Program-made: the position numbers and the translations under genes
Notes under the pieces: generated by a model
The model's database searches: none
Seen by the model: the letters and a program-made list of their open reading frames with translations, nothing else
Told to the model about the DNA's origin: nothing
Shown here: piece after piece, positions 50,174-57,351 of the stretch
Layout of the letters: every line of letters starts with the position of its first letter
How positions within the stretch are numbered: position 1 is the first letter of the stretch
Origin: Mesorhizobium caraganae
GTDB lineage: Bacteria > Pseudomonadota > Alphaproteobacteria > Rhizobiales > Rhizobiaceae
DNA: 57,351 nucleotides
Reading direction: 5' to 3'
Assembly: GCF_016836705.1 (NCBI RefSeq)
Contig: NZ_JAFCGY010000033.1
Span: forward strand, 1 to 57,351

Positions 50174-51184
50174 TTGGCCGCGAGAAAGAGAGCCGCCAAC
50201 TGCTATTACAGAGGCCCGCCCAGCGACCATTTCGACGGTACTCTCTTCTTCAATCCCGACGGCCAGATGCCCGGCCGCTTCACAGATCTGCTCAAATGGC
50301 AGCTGAGCGGCGAGCGTTCGAAATGGCCGGCGGCCAATCCGAGTCCGTTTGAACCAACGGAGCCGGCGGCGCGAATCGACAGCGACGGGCTGCGCCTGAC
50401 CATGGTCGGTCACGCGACGCTGCTGATCCAGACCGCCGGTCTCAACATCCTGACCGACCCGGTGTGGTCGCCGCGCGTCTCGCCGCTCTCCTTTGCCGGG
50501 CCCAGGCGCGTCAATGCGCCAGGCATCGCGTTTTCCCAGCTGCCGCCGATCGACCTGGTGCTGGTCAGCCACAATCACTACGACCATCTCGACCTTGCCA
50601 CGCTCAAGCGGCTGAAGGCGAAGCACGATCCGCTTGTGCTGACGCCGCTCGGCAACGACGCCATCATCGATAGCGCCGTGCCGGGCATGCGAACGACGGC
50701 GCATGACTGGGGCGAGCGTGTCGAGATTACCAAGGACATCGCCGTCCATGTCGAGCCGGTGCATCACTGGTCGGCGCGTGGCGCGCGCGACCGCCGCATG
50801 GCGCTGTGGGCTGGCTTCGTCGTCGAAACCCCCGCCGGAAAGATCTATTTCGTTGGTGACACCGGTTTCCATGGCGGCGCCAATTACCGGCTGATGGCTG
50901 AGAAACATGGCGGCTTTCGCCTCGCCATCCTGCCGATCGGCGCCTACGAGCCGCGCTGGTTCATGGCGCCGCAGCATCAGAACCCGGAAGAAGCGGTGCA
51001 AGGCATGCAGCTGTGCAACGCGGCTCACGCCGCAGGCTGCCACTGGGGCACCTTCCATCTCACCGACGAACCGATCGACGAGCCGGTCCAAAAACTGGCC
51101 GAAGCGCTGAAGGCGAAGGGCGTGCCGCAGGAGCGGTTCCGCGCCCTGCGGCCGGGTGAAATCTGGGACGTGCCGGAGGTCTAG
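50174..51184 (+). CDS. Metallo-beta-lactamase-fold hydrolase (NAPE-PLD/UlaG-like)
   Basis: A 336-residue zinc hydrolase. NCYYRGPPSDHFDGTLFFNP is the typical start of the RomA/NAPE-hydrolysing-phospholipase-D-like group. Metal ligands: VSHNHYDHLDLATL (HxHxDH), VEPVHHWSARG, VGDTGFHGG and the last His in GTFHLTDEP. The frame's start is TTG at 50174; no ATG precedes the conserved region, so the start is uncertain. Possible role in phospholipid turnover, inferred from distant family members. Confidence 0.87.
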   Translation: MAARKRAANCYYRGPPSDHFDGTLFFNPDGQMPGRFTDLLKWQLSGERSKWPAANPSPFEPTEPAARIDSDGLRLTMVGHATLLIQTAGLNILTDPVWSPRVSPLSFAGPRRVNAPGIAFSQLPPIDLVLVSHNHYDHLDLATLKRLKAKHDPLVLTPLGNDAIIDSAVPGMRTTAHDWGERVEITKDIAVHVEPVHHWSARGARDRRMALWAGFVVETPAGKIYFVGDTGFHGGANYRLMAEKHGGFRLAILPIGAYEPRWFMAPQHQNPEEAVQGMQLCNAAHAAGCHWGTFHLTDEPIDEPVQKLAEALKAKGVPQERFRALRPGEIWDVPEV

Positions 51185-51247
51185 GGAAGGAACCCAACGG
51201 GCCAAAACACGTTGTTTGCGCAACGCAATTTGGCCGGGAGCCTTTCC

Positions 51248-51409
51248 ATGATCAAATGGATCATCATTCTTCTGATCGTCGCCGCCGCCGCGAGCCTGCT
51301 CGGCATGCCGGCGCTGGCTGGCGCCGCCGCCACCGGCGCGCGCATCCTCATCGGCATCGTTCTAGTCATCTTCCTGCTGATCGTGCTCGGCGTCTTTGCC
51401 GTGACCTGA
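51248..51409 (+). CDS. DUF1328-family small membrane protein
   Basis: A 53-residue membrane protein of the DUF1328 family. IKWIIILLIVAAAASLLGMP is the first helix, GAAATGARILIGIVLVIFLL the second, with a short turn between. Such peptides are common in proteobacteria and have no known role. GGGAG lies 7 bases before ATG 51248. Confidence 0.88.
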   Translation: MIKWIIILLIVAAAASLLGMPALAGAAATGARILIGIVLVIFLLIVLGVFAVT

Positions 51410-51482
51410 GACCCCGTCGCACTGGTAATTCCCGCCCGTTTCCGCCATATAGCGGCAAAACGGACAGGAACTACGGGAAGCT

Positions 51483-52367
51483 ATGGCAGGCACGGCCCCC
51501 TTCGCCAAGATGAACGGCATCGGCAACGAGATCATCGTTGCCGACATGCGCGGCCGTGCCGATAGAGTGACGGCAGCGTCGGCTGTCGCGCTCAACGCCG
51601 ATGCGGCGACCAGGTTCGACCAGATCATGGCCATCCATGACGCCCGCACGCCCGGCACCGCCTACTACATCGACATATTGAATTCCGACGGCTCGGGCGC
51701 ACAGGCCTGCGGCAACGGCATGCGCTGCGTCGTCCAGGCGCTGGCCGCCGAAACCGGCCAGAAGAACTTCACCTTCGAGACCCGCGCCGGCATCCTCAAC
51801 GCCCTTGAGCACGCTGACGGCACCATCTCGGTCGACATGGGCACGCCGCGCTTCGGCTGGCAGGATATTCCGCTGGCGGAAGAGTTTCGCGACACCCGCA
51901 TGATCGAATTGCAGATCGGCCCGATCGACGCGCCGGTGCTGCATTCGCCTTCGGCTCTCTCGATGGGCAACCCGCACGCCATCTTCTGGGTCGATCGCGA
52001 CGTCCGGTCCTACGAGCTCGAGCGTTTCGGCCCGCTGCTCGAAAACCATCCGATCTTCCCCGAGCGCGCCAACATCACAATCGCACAGGTGACGTCGCCG
52101 GAGACGATGATCATCCGCACCTGGGAGCGCGGCGCCGGCCTGACCAAGGCCTGCGGCTCGGCCGCTTGCGCAGCGGTAGTCGCCGCAGCCCGCACCCGGC
52201 GCACCGGCCGCAGCGTCACGCTGATGACGCCAGGCGGCGGCTCGCTGCATGTCGAATGGCGCGACGACGACCACGTTATCCTGACCGGCGCTGCCGAATG
52301 GGAGTTTTCCGGCAGTTTCGATCCGTCGACCGGAAGCTGGGCTCGCGACACTGAAAGCGCGGCCTGA
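51483..52367 (+). CDS. dapF: Diaminopimelate epimerase
   Basis: DapF (294 residues) converts LL- to meso-diaminopimelate for lysine and peptidoglycan. Both catalytic cysteines are visible: QACGNGMRCVVQ (about residue 80) and TKACGSAACAAV (about residue 225). FAKMNGIGNEIIVADMRG is the start signature. Its stop TGA shares a base with the mtaB start (TGATG). It opens a cluster dapF-mtaB-ftsY-yciB. Confidence 0.97.
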   Translation: MAGTAPFAKMNGIGNEIIVADMRGRADRVTAASAVALNADAATRFDQIMAIHDARTPGTAYYIDILNSDGSGAQACGNGMRCVVQALAAETGQKNFTFETRAGILNALEHADGTISVDMGTPRFGWQDIPLAEEFRDTRMIELQIGPIDAPVLHSPSALSMGNPHAIFWVDRDVRSYELERFGPLLENHPIFPERANITIAQVTSPETMIIRTWERGAGLTKACGSAACAAVVAAARTRRTGRSVTLMTPGGGSLHVEWRDDDHVILTGAAEWEFSGSFDPSTGSWARDTESAA

Positions 52368-53671
52368 TGTCTGGTCTTGCCAACGCAAAAGGCATAGACG
52401 TCGTCACCTTCGGCTGCCGCCTCAACACTTATGAATCCGAGGTGATGCGTCGCGAAGCCGAAAGTGCCGGCCTCGGCGCGCTCGCAGGCGGCGCCATCAT
52501 CTTCAACACCTGCGCCGTCACCTCGGAAGCGGTGCGCCAGGCCAAGCAGTCGATCCGCAAGGCCCGCCGCGAAAACCCGCAGGCGCGCATCATCGTCACC
52601 GGCTGCGCGGCGCAGACCGAACCGCAGAATTTCGTTGCCATGGACGAGGTCGATCTCGTGCTCGGCAATGAGGAGAAGTTGAAGGCGAACTCCTACCGCG
52701 CGCTGCCGGATTTCGGCGTCAACGACACCGAGAAGGCGCGCGTCAACGACATTTTCTCGGTGCGCGAGACCGCTGGTCACATGGTCGACGCCATCGAGGG
52801 CCGGGCGCGTGCCTTCGTCCAGGTGCAGAATGGCTGCGACCATCGCTGCACCTTCTGCATCATCCCCTATGGCCGCGGCAATTCACGCTCGGTGCCAATG
52901 GGCGCCGTGGTCGACCAGGTCAAAAGGCTCGCCGGCAATGGCTATGCCGAAATCGTGCTGACCGGCGTCGACATGACCAGCTTCGGCGCCGATCTGCCGG
53001 GTGCGCCGAAACTCGGCAGGCTGGTGAAGACCATTCTGAAGCAGGTACCCGACGTGAAGCGGCTGCGGCTGTCCTCCATCGATTCGATCGAGGCCGATGA
53101 CGATCTGCTTGATGCCATTGCCACCGAGCCCAGGCTGATGCCGCATCTGCACCTGTCGCTGCAGTCGGGCGACGACATGATTTTGAAGCGCATGAAGCGC
53201 CGCCATTTGCGCGACCAGTCGATCCGCTTCTGCGAGGATGTGCGCAAGCTGCGTCCCGGCATCGTCTTCGGCGCCGACATCATCGCCGGCTTTCCGACCG
53301 AGACCGAGGACATGTTCGAGAATTCGATAAAGATCGTCGAGGAATGCGGGTTGACGCATCTGCATGTCTTCCCGTTCTCGCCCCGCGAAGGCACCCCCGC
53401 CGCGCGCATGCCGCAGGTCCGCCGCGAACTGGTGAAGCAGCGCGCCGCGAGGCTGCGCGCCGCGGGCGAAGCCGCGTATCGCCGCCATTTGTCGGCACTG
53501 CCGGGAACGCGTCAGTCGATCCTGGTCGAGCGCGACGGCCTCGGCCGCACCGAAGGATTTACGCTGGCCGCCATCGCCGCCGGTGCGCCGGGAGAGATCG
53601 TCGAGGCCACCATTACCGGCCATGACGGCGCGCGCCTGCTTGCGGCGCCGCTCACTGCCCGCGCCGCCTGA
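52367..53671 (+). CDS. mtaB: tRNA t6A37 methylthiotransferase MtaB
   Basis: MtaB (434 residues) turns t6A37 into ms2t6A37 in tRNAs reading ANN codons. N-terminal UPF0004 domain with VVTFGCRLNTYESEV, FNTCAVTSEA and TGCAAQTEP (three cysteines for one 4Fe-4S), radical SAM loop NGCDHRCTFCIIPYGRG (CxxxCxxC), and a C-terminal TRAM-like region. The GCRLNTYESEV signature favours MtaB over MiaB. Overlaps dapF by one base and is followed after 12 bases by ftsY. Confidence 0.95.
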   Translation: MSGLANAKGIDVVTFGCRLNTYESEVMRREAESAGLGALAGGAIIFNTCAVTSEAVRQAKQSIRKARRENPQARIIVTGCAAQTEPQNFVAMDEVDLVLGNEEKLKANSYRALPDFGVNDTEKARVNDIFSVRETAGHMVDAIEGRARAFVQVQNGCDHRCTFCIIPYGRGNSRSVPMGAVVDQVKRLAGNGYAEIVLTGVDMTSFGADLPGAPKLGRLVKTILKQVPDVKRLRLSSIDSIEADDDLLDAIATEPRLMPHLHLSLQSGDDMILKRMKRRHLRDQSIRFCEDVRKLRPGIVFGADIIAGFPTETEDMFENSIKIVEECGLTHLHVFPFSPREGTPAARMPQVRRELVKQRAARLRAAGEAAYRRHLSALPGTRQSILVERDGLGRTEGFTLAAIAAGAPGEIVEATITGHDGARLLAAPLTARAA

Positions 53672-53683
53672 GACGATTGAAGC

Positions 53684-55078
53684 ATGGCCGGTTTTTTCAA
53701 GAAGATATTTTCGTTCGGCAAGAAGGAAGTCGTCGAGGCGCGCATCGACGAAACCGCGCCGCTGCCGCCGATCAAATGGGATGCGCTTGAGGCGCTGAAG
53801 CCTGCTGCCGAGCAGGTCGTTCCGGAGTTTTTGAAGCGTGACGAGGCGCCAGCGCCCCACCCTCCCGTCGATGGGGAGGGTCGCCACGAAGTGGCGGGGA
53901 GGGGTGACAGCGCCGACGCCGATCACCCCCACCCCCAAGCTTCGCTTGGGACCTCCCCCATCGAGGGGGAGGTAAAGCGCACACCGCCCGAAGCTACACC
54001 TGCGCCGGTCGAAGCACAGCGAGTCATTGCCGAGATCGCGCCCGAACCGCAGCCCATCCCGCCTCCTTCGCCAGAGCCCAAACCCGCTCCCGGCAAGGTG
54101 ACCGTCACCAAAAAAGTCGAGCAGAAGGCTGAGCCGGTCAAGGCGCCGGAACCGACGCCGCGTCGTTCGTGGTTCCAGCGCATGCGCGACGGGCTGGCGC
54201 GGTCGTCGCGCGAGCTCACCGGCAACATTGCCGGCGTCTTCACCAAGCGCAAGCTGGATGAGGACACGCTGCAGGACCTGGAGGACGTGCTGATCCGCGC
54301 CGATCTCGGTATGGAAACAGCCTTGCGCGTCACCGATGCTCTCGCTGCCAGCCGCTACGGCAAGGATGTCTCCGACGCAGATGTCCGCACCATCATGGCT
54401 GCCGAGGTCGAGAAGGTGCTGACCCATGTCGCCATGCCGCTGGAGCTCGACCTTTCGCACAAGCCGCATGTCATCCTGGTCGTCGGCGTCAACGGCACCG
54501 GCAAGACCACGACCATCGGCAAGCTGGCGGCAAAACTGACCGATGGCGGGCTGTCGGTGATGCTCGCCGCCGGCGACACGTTTCGCGCTGCAGCCATCGA
54601 GCAATTGAAGATCTGGGGTGAGCGGACGAAATCGCCGGTCATCGCCTCCAAGATCGGCGCCGATGCCGCCGGCCTTGCCTACGACGCCTTCGAGAAGGCC
54701 AAAGAGGCTGGCTCCGACGTGCTGATCATCGACACCGCCGGCAGGCTGCAGAACAAGACCGAACTGATGGCCGAACTGGAAAAGATCGTGCGCGTGCTGG
54801 GCAAGCTCGATCCGGAAGCGCCGCACACCGTGCTGCAGACGGTCGACGCCACCACCGGCCAGAATGCGCTCAACCAGGTCGAGATCTTCCGCAATGTCGC
54901 CGGCGTCAACGGCCTGGTGATGACCAAGCTGGACGGCACGGCGCGCGGCGGTATTCTGGTGGCGATCGCGGCAAAGCATAAACTGCCGGTCTATTTCATC
55001 GGCGTCGGCGAACAGGTCGACGACCTCGAACCATTCTCGGCCAGCGAATTCGCCAGGGCGATCGCGGGCGTAGCGTAA
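53684..55078 (+). CDS. ftsY: SRP receptor FtsY
   Basis: FtsY (464 residues) docks Ffh-ribosome complexes at the membrane. Residues 1-170 are the acidic/Pro-rich A region; the NG domain follows: RSWFQRMRDGLARSSREL, GVNGTGKTTTIGKLAAKL (G1), DTFRAAAIEQL, DTAGRLQNKTELMAEL and TKLDGTARGGIL, ending FSASEFARAI. Residues about 57-97 are encoded by a palindromic intergenic-type repeat inserted in frame (see separate entry). The N-terminus MAGFFKKIFSFGKKE is a basic amphipathic membrane anchor. Confidence 0.97.
   Translation: MAGFFKKIFSFGKKEVVEARIDETAPLPPIKWDALEALKPAAEQVVPEFLKRDEAPAPHPPVDGEGRHEVAGRGDSADADHPHPQASLGTSPIEGEVKRTPPEATPAPVEAQRVIAEIAPEPQPIPPPSPEPKPAPGKVTVTKKVEQKAEPVKAPEPTPRRSWFQRMRDGLARSSRELTGNIAGVFTKRKLDEDTLQDLEDVLIRADLGMETALRVTDALAASRYGKDVSDADVRTIMAAEVEKVLTHVAMPLELDLSHKPHVILVVGVNGTGKTTTIGKLAAKLTDGGLSVMLAAGDTFRAAAIEQLKIWGERTKSPVIASKIGADAAGLAYDAFEKAKEAGSDVLIIDTAGRLQNKTELMAELEKIVRVLGKLDPEAPHTVLQTVDATTGQNALNQVEIFRNVAGVNGLVMTKLDGTARGGILVAIAAKHKLPVYFIGVGEQVDDLEPFSASEFARAIAGVA
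53853..53975. repeat. REP/RIME-type palindromic repeat inside ftsY coding sequence
   Basis: Two hairpins: ACCCTCCC-GTCGAT-GGGGAGGGT (53860-53882 area) with TCGCCACG-AAG-TGGCG, then CCCAAGC-TTCG-CTTGGG and CTCCCCC-ATCGA-GGGGGAG. The composition is that of intergenic repeats elsewhere in the window (24857, 25040), yet there is no stop in the ftsY frame and the reading continues. Confidence 0.85.
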
Positions 55079-55139
55079 CAGGCAATGATCTCGAAGAGCT
55101 GACGGCTTTTTGGACAAGATCATGCGTCAGAAGGAAGTC

Positions 55140-55811
55140 ATGAACCCTCACATCCTCGAACGCGACCCGTCCAACCCGCAAAAGAAGAAGGAAAGCGTCA
55201 ATCCGCTGCTCAAGCTGGTGCTGGAACTCGGACCGCTGATGGTGTTCTTCTTCGCCAATGCGCGCGGCGCCTTGCTGGTCGAGAAATTTCCGGTGCTGGC
55301 CGAATTCGGCGGGCCGATCTTCGTCGCCACCGGCCTGTTCATGGCCGCGACCGCAATCGCGCTGATCGCCTCCTGGCTGCTGATGCGCACCTTGCCGATC
55401 ATGCCGATGGTCTCGGGCGTCGTCGTCTTCATCTTCGGCGCGCTGACGCTCTATCTGCAGGACGACGTCTTCATCAAGATGAAGCCGACCATCGTCAACA
55501 CGCTGTTCGGCGGCGTGCTGCTTGGCGGCCTGTATTTCGGCCGCTCGCTGCTCGGCTATGTCTTCGATTCGGCCTTTCGCCTCGATGCCGAAGGCTGGCG
55601 CAAGCTGACCTTCCGCTGGGGCCTGTTCTTCCTGTTCCTGGCTCTTGCCAATGAAGTGGTGTGGCGGAATTTTTCGACCGACTTCTGGGTTACCTTCAAG
55701 GTCTGGGGCATCATGCCGATCACGCTGCTGTTCACCTTCAGCCAGATGCCGCTGATCCTGCGCCATTCGATAGAGGATAAGACCGAGAAGGTGGAAGAAG
55801 CCGGCAAGTAG
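55140..55811 (+). CDS. yciB: Inner-membrane septation-type protein YciB/IspZ
   Basis: A 223-residue integral membrane protein of the YciB (IspA/IspZ) family. About five helices: LLKLVLELGPLMVFFFANA, VATGLFMAATAIALIASWL, MVSGVVVFIFGALTLYL, NTLFGGVLLGGLYFGRSL and FFLFLALANEVVWRNF. WGIMPITLLFTFSQMPLI is diagnostic. Family members affect septation and envelope. ATG at 55140 has GAAGGAAG upstream; ATG 55122 is an alternative. It ends the dapF-mtaB-ftsY-yciB cluster. Confidence 0.93.
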   Translation: MNPHILERDPSNPQKKKESVNPLLKLVLELGPLMVFFFANARGALLVEKFPVLAEFGGPIFVATGLFMAATAIALIASWLLMRTLPIMPMVSGVVVFIFGALTLYLQDDVFIKMKPTIVNTLFGGVLLGGLYFGRSLLGYVFDSAFRLDAEGWRKLTFRWGLFFLFLALANEVVWRNFSTDFWVTFKVWGIMPITLLFTFSQMPLILRHSIEDKTEKVEEAGK

Positions 55812-55880
55812 AGCAATTCCAGGAAAAGTGTGTTGCGGTTTTCCCGGGAAAAGCGCGTAGCGCTTTCCCTTGGGAATTGC
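55812..55880. repeat. Rhizobial palindromic repeat (diverged)
   Basis: GCAATTCC (55813-55820) and GGGAATTGC (near 55873-55881) frame GGAAAAGTGTGTTGCGGTTTTCC, whose core is a version of the AAAAGTG-GCGGTTTT palindrome at 37253-37305. A second dyad GGGAAAAGCGCG-TAGCGCTTTCCC lies inside. No gene here. Confidence 0.75.
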
Positions 55881-55903
55881 GCTGGAATTGGAGGAGAGGG
55901 GCC

Positions 55904-56524
55904 ATGGAATTCGTCACCACAAGCGACGAGTTGAGGACAATCTACAAGACGCCGCGGCCGACCGACGCCTCGATGCGCAAGGAGCTCAGGGCACTCGACG
56001 GCCACTGCCGCTCCTTCATCGGCAAGAGCCCCTTCGTGCTGATTGGTTCTTCCGATAACGCCGGCAATGCCGACGTGACGCCGAAAGGCGACAGGCCTGG
56101 CTTCGCCCTTGTCCTCGACGACAAGACCATCGCCATCCCCGACCGGCCCGGCAACAACCGGCTCGACACGCTGGAAAACATCCTACTCAACCCTTCGGTC
56201 GGGCTGCTGTTCCTCATCCCCGGCATGAACGAAACGCTGCGCATCAATGGCGACGCCCGCATCACCGTCGATGCGGATTTGCGTGAGCGCCTCACCGTCG
56301 ACGGCAAGCAGCCGCAAAGCGTCGTCGTGGTGAGCGTCAAGGCCGCCTACATGCATTGCGCCAAGGCCTTCATGCGCTCGCAATTGTGGAAGCCGGACAG
56401 CTGGTACGACCGCGCGACGCTGCCGACGCTCGGCCAGATCCTGTCCGATCAGATGGCGCATGCCGAAACGCCCGATGATTTCGACCGCTCACTGGACGAG
56501 GCCTACAGCAAGACCCTGTGGTAG
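55904..56524 (+). CDS. Pyridoxamine 5'-phosphate oxidase-family (MSMEG_1061-like) protein
   Basis: A 206-residue split-barrel flavin- or cofactor-binding protein. SDELRTIYKTPRPTDASMRK and FVLIGSSDNAGNADVTPKGD (substrate/flavin contact with PKGD) and TIAIPDRPGNNRLDTLENIL are typical. It ends FMRSQLWKPDSWYDRATLP with the helix common to the MSMEG_1061 subgroup. FMN or F420-like binding is inferred from the family. ATG 55904 has TGGAGGAGAGG upstream. Confidence 0.9.
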   Translation: MEFVTTSDELRTIYKTPRPTDASMRKELRALDGHCRSFIGKSPFVLIGSSDNAGNADVTPKGDRPGFALVLDDKTIAIPDRPGNNRLDTLENILLNPSVGLLFLIPGMNETLRINGDARITVDADLRERLTVDGKQPQSVVVVSVKAAYMHCAKAFMRSQLWKPDSWYDRATLPTLGQILSDQMAHAETPDDFDRSLDEAYSKTLW

Positions 56525-56584
56525 ATTTCGGGCACGATTCGCCATTCCGGCCCCTTGCCCGGTTCTCCTTTGCCCGGTTTTCCC

Positions 56585-57148
56585 GTGATCGAAATCCTCG
56601 CCATCTCCGGCAGCCTGCGCGCTGCCTCGACCAATTCGGCGCTGCTCGCGGCGCTGGCCGCGAACGCGCCTTCGGATTGCCGCGTAGCCGTTTATGACGG
56701 GCTAGGCCTGCTGCCGATCTTCAATCCCGATGACGAAGGCGAGCGCACGCCACGCGAAGCCGCACGGCTGATCGGGGCCGTCACCAGCGCCGACGGCATT
56801 ATCGTTTCCTGCCCCGAATATGCGCATGGCGTGCCGGGCGGCATGAAAAACGCGCTCGACTGGCTGGTCTCGCGCGACGCCGCCGTCGACAAGCCGGCCA
56901 TGCTGGTGCACGCCTCCGCGCGCTCGCTCTACGCCCGCGCCGCGCTCGCCGAGATCGTGCGGACGATGTCGTTTGCGCTCTGCGAGGAAACGTTCGAGAT
57001 CGCGCTGCTGGGCAAGAAGCCGGCGGAGGTGGAGACGATCTTGGGCGAAGATGCGAACCGGCAAGCTATGCGCGACGCGGTGCAAGGGTTCGTGGATTTT
57101 ATACGCGGGCGGCAGGTGGATCGGCCACCACCCCGGCCCTTCGCATAG
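56585..57148 (+). CDS. NADPH-dependent FMN reductase (flavodoxin-like)
   Basis: A flavodoxin-fold reductase of about 187 residues. IEILAISGSLRAASTNSALL is the FMN-phosphate loop, VSCPEYAHGVPGGMKNALDW the second flavin loop, and AMLVHASARSLYARAALAEI the third. The start is probably GTG at 56585; a TTG at 56555 would add ten Pro/Gly residues foreign to the family. It delivers reduced flavin or reduces quinones/chromate-like substrates; which is unknown. It may be co-transcribed with the PPOX-type gene 60 bases upstream. Confidence 0.9.
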   Translation: MIEILAISGSLRAASTNSALLAALAANAPSDCRVAVYDGLGLLPIFNPDDEGERTPREAARLIGAVTSADGIIVSCPEYAHGVPGGMKNALDWLVSRDAAVDKPAMLVHASARSLYARAALAEIVRTMSFALCEETFEIALLGKKPAEVETILGEDANRQAMRDAVQGFVDFIRGRQVDRPPPRPFA

Positions 57149-57351
57149 CTCAGGGCGTTCGAAGCTCGAAAAGCCAAGCAATTGGCTTTCGTCCGCTGAA
57201 GCGGACCGCTTCTCACCCCCCAAGGGGCCTGTTGCACAGTTACGGGAGAAAGGCGTGCGGAGCGGTTTGACCGTGATGTCTCGCTCGGCTTTGCCTTTTG
57301 GGGTGGAGTTTGATGGTGGCGGTGAGGCCCTCAGGCCGACGCAGGGCGCAC
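57149..57351. other. No gene seen at the right edge
   Basis: About 200 bases after the FMN reductase gene hold no convincing coding sequence, hairpin or repeat. A neighbouring gene may begin beyond the window. Confidence 0.5.

Noticed and set aside
53853..53975. CRISPR array
   Set aside because: The hairpins are not regularly spaced identical repeats with unique spacers; no cas genes exist in the window.
52883..55123. 746-residue minus-strand frame opposite mtaB and ftsY
   Set aside because: Antisense shadow of two confidently identified genes; its sequence is His/Asp/Arg-rich without domains.

Overview
The window is GC-rich chromosomal DNA of a Rhizobiales alphaproteobacterium, most like Mesorhizobium. 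The signs are the mdh-sucC-sucD-sucA-sucB-lpdA order, a chorismate mutase gene between ffh and rpsP, alanine-rich tails on ribosomal proteins S16 and L19, many intergenic palindromic repeats of rhizobial type, and Shine-Dalgarno sites of the GGAG type. This assignment is inferred from gene content and order; no database was searched.

Layout. 0.2-2.1 kb: an ArsR regulator with two AHSA1/SRPBCC proteins behind a perfect palindromic operator, then a GNAT acetyltransferase. 2.2-6.6 kb: leuD, a secreted protein, a RidA-like and a VOC protein, leuB and a GNAT protein. 6.6-11.1 kb: a cold-shock/DUF805 fusion, a DEAD-box RNA helicase bracketed by inverted repeats, and asd behind a hairpin-rich leader. 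11.3-14.8 kb: small accessory genes (GNAT, ACT, DoxX, SRPBCC, glycine-zipper lipoprotein, BAAT-like hydrolase). 14.9-17.3 kb: ffh, chorismate mutase, rpsP. 17.6-26 kb: CPBP protease, small exported proteins, a diguanylate cyclase, leuC, a VOC protein, a methyltransferase, and an amino-acid ABC permease and binding protein without an ATPase. 26.1-32.9 kb: ohrR/ohr, rplS, a TauE-type permease, trmD, rimM, xerC-like recombinase, a frameshifted TraB/GumN gene and a small membrane protein. 35.8-47.1 kb: a TCA-cycle operon (mdh, sucC, cupin, DUF1579-like, sucD, sucA, sucB, exported protein, SDR, lpdA). 47.3-57.1 kb: GNAT, monooxygenase-like protein, zapE, AprI/Inh-type lipoprotein, metallo-beta-lactamase-fold hydrolase, DUF1328, dapF-mtaB-ftsY-yciB, a flavin-binding protein and an FMN reductase.

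The one clear mobile element is a 2,854-bp IS1595-family transposon at 32920-35773. It has imperfect terminal inverted repeats (23 of the first 26 bases match) and an exact 8-bp target duplication (TATTGGCG). Besides the transposase it carries three passenger reading frames on the same strand: a 143-residue unknown protein, a small charged protein with an apparent frameshift, and a 190-residue coiled-coil plus winged-helix-like protein. The coding end of the last one contains a sequence shaped like the 3' end of a tRNA or tmRNA. The transposase itself appears to lose its last 30-odd residues to a one-base deletion.

Other points of note are a REP-type palindromic element inserted in frame inside ftsY, two 123-bp inverted repeats 11 kb apart, identical 31-nt terminators on both sides of the BAAT-like gene, and two extra genes placed between sucC and sucD. 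Most of the window is otherwise ordinary core metabolism.
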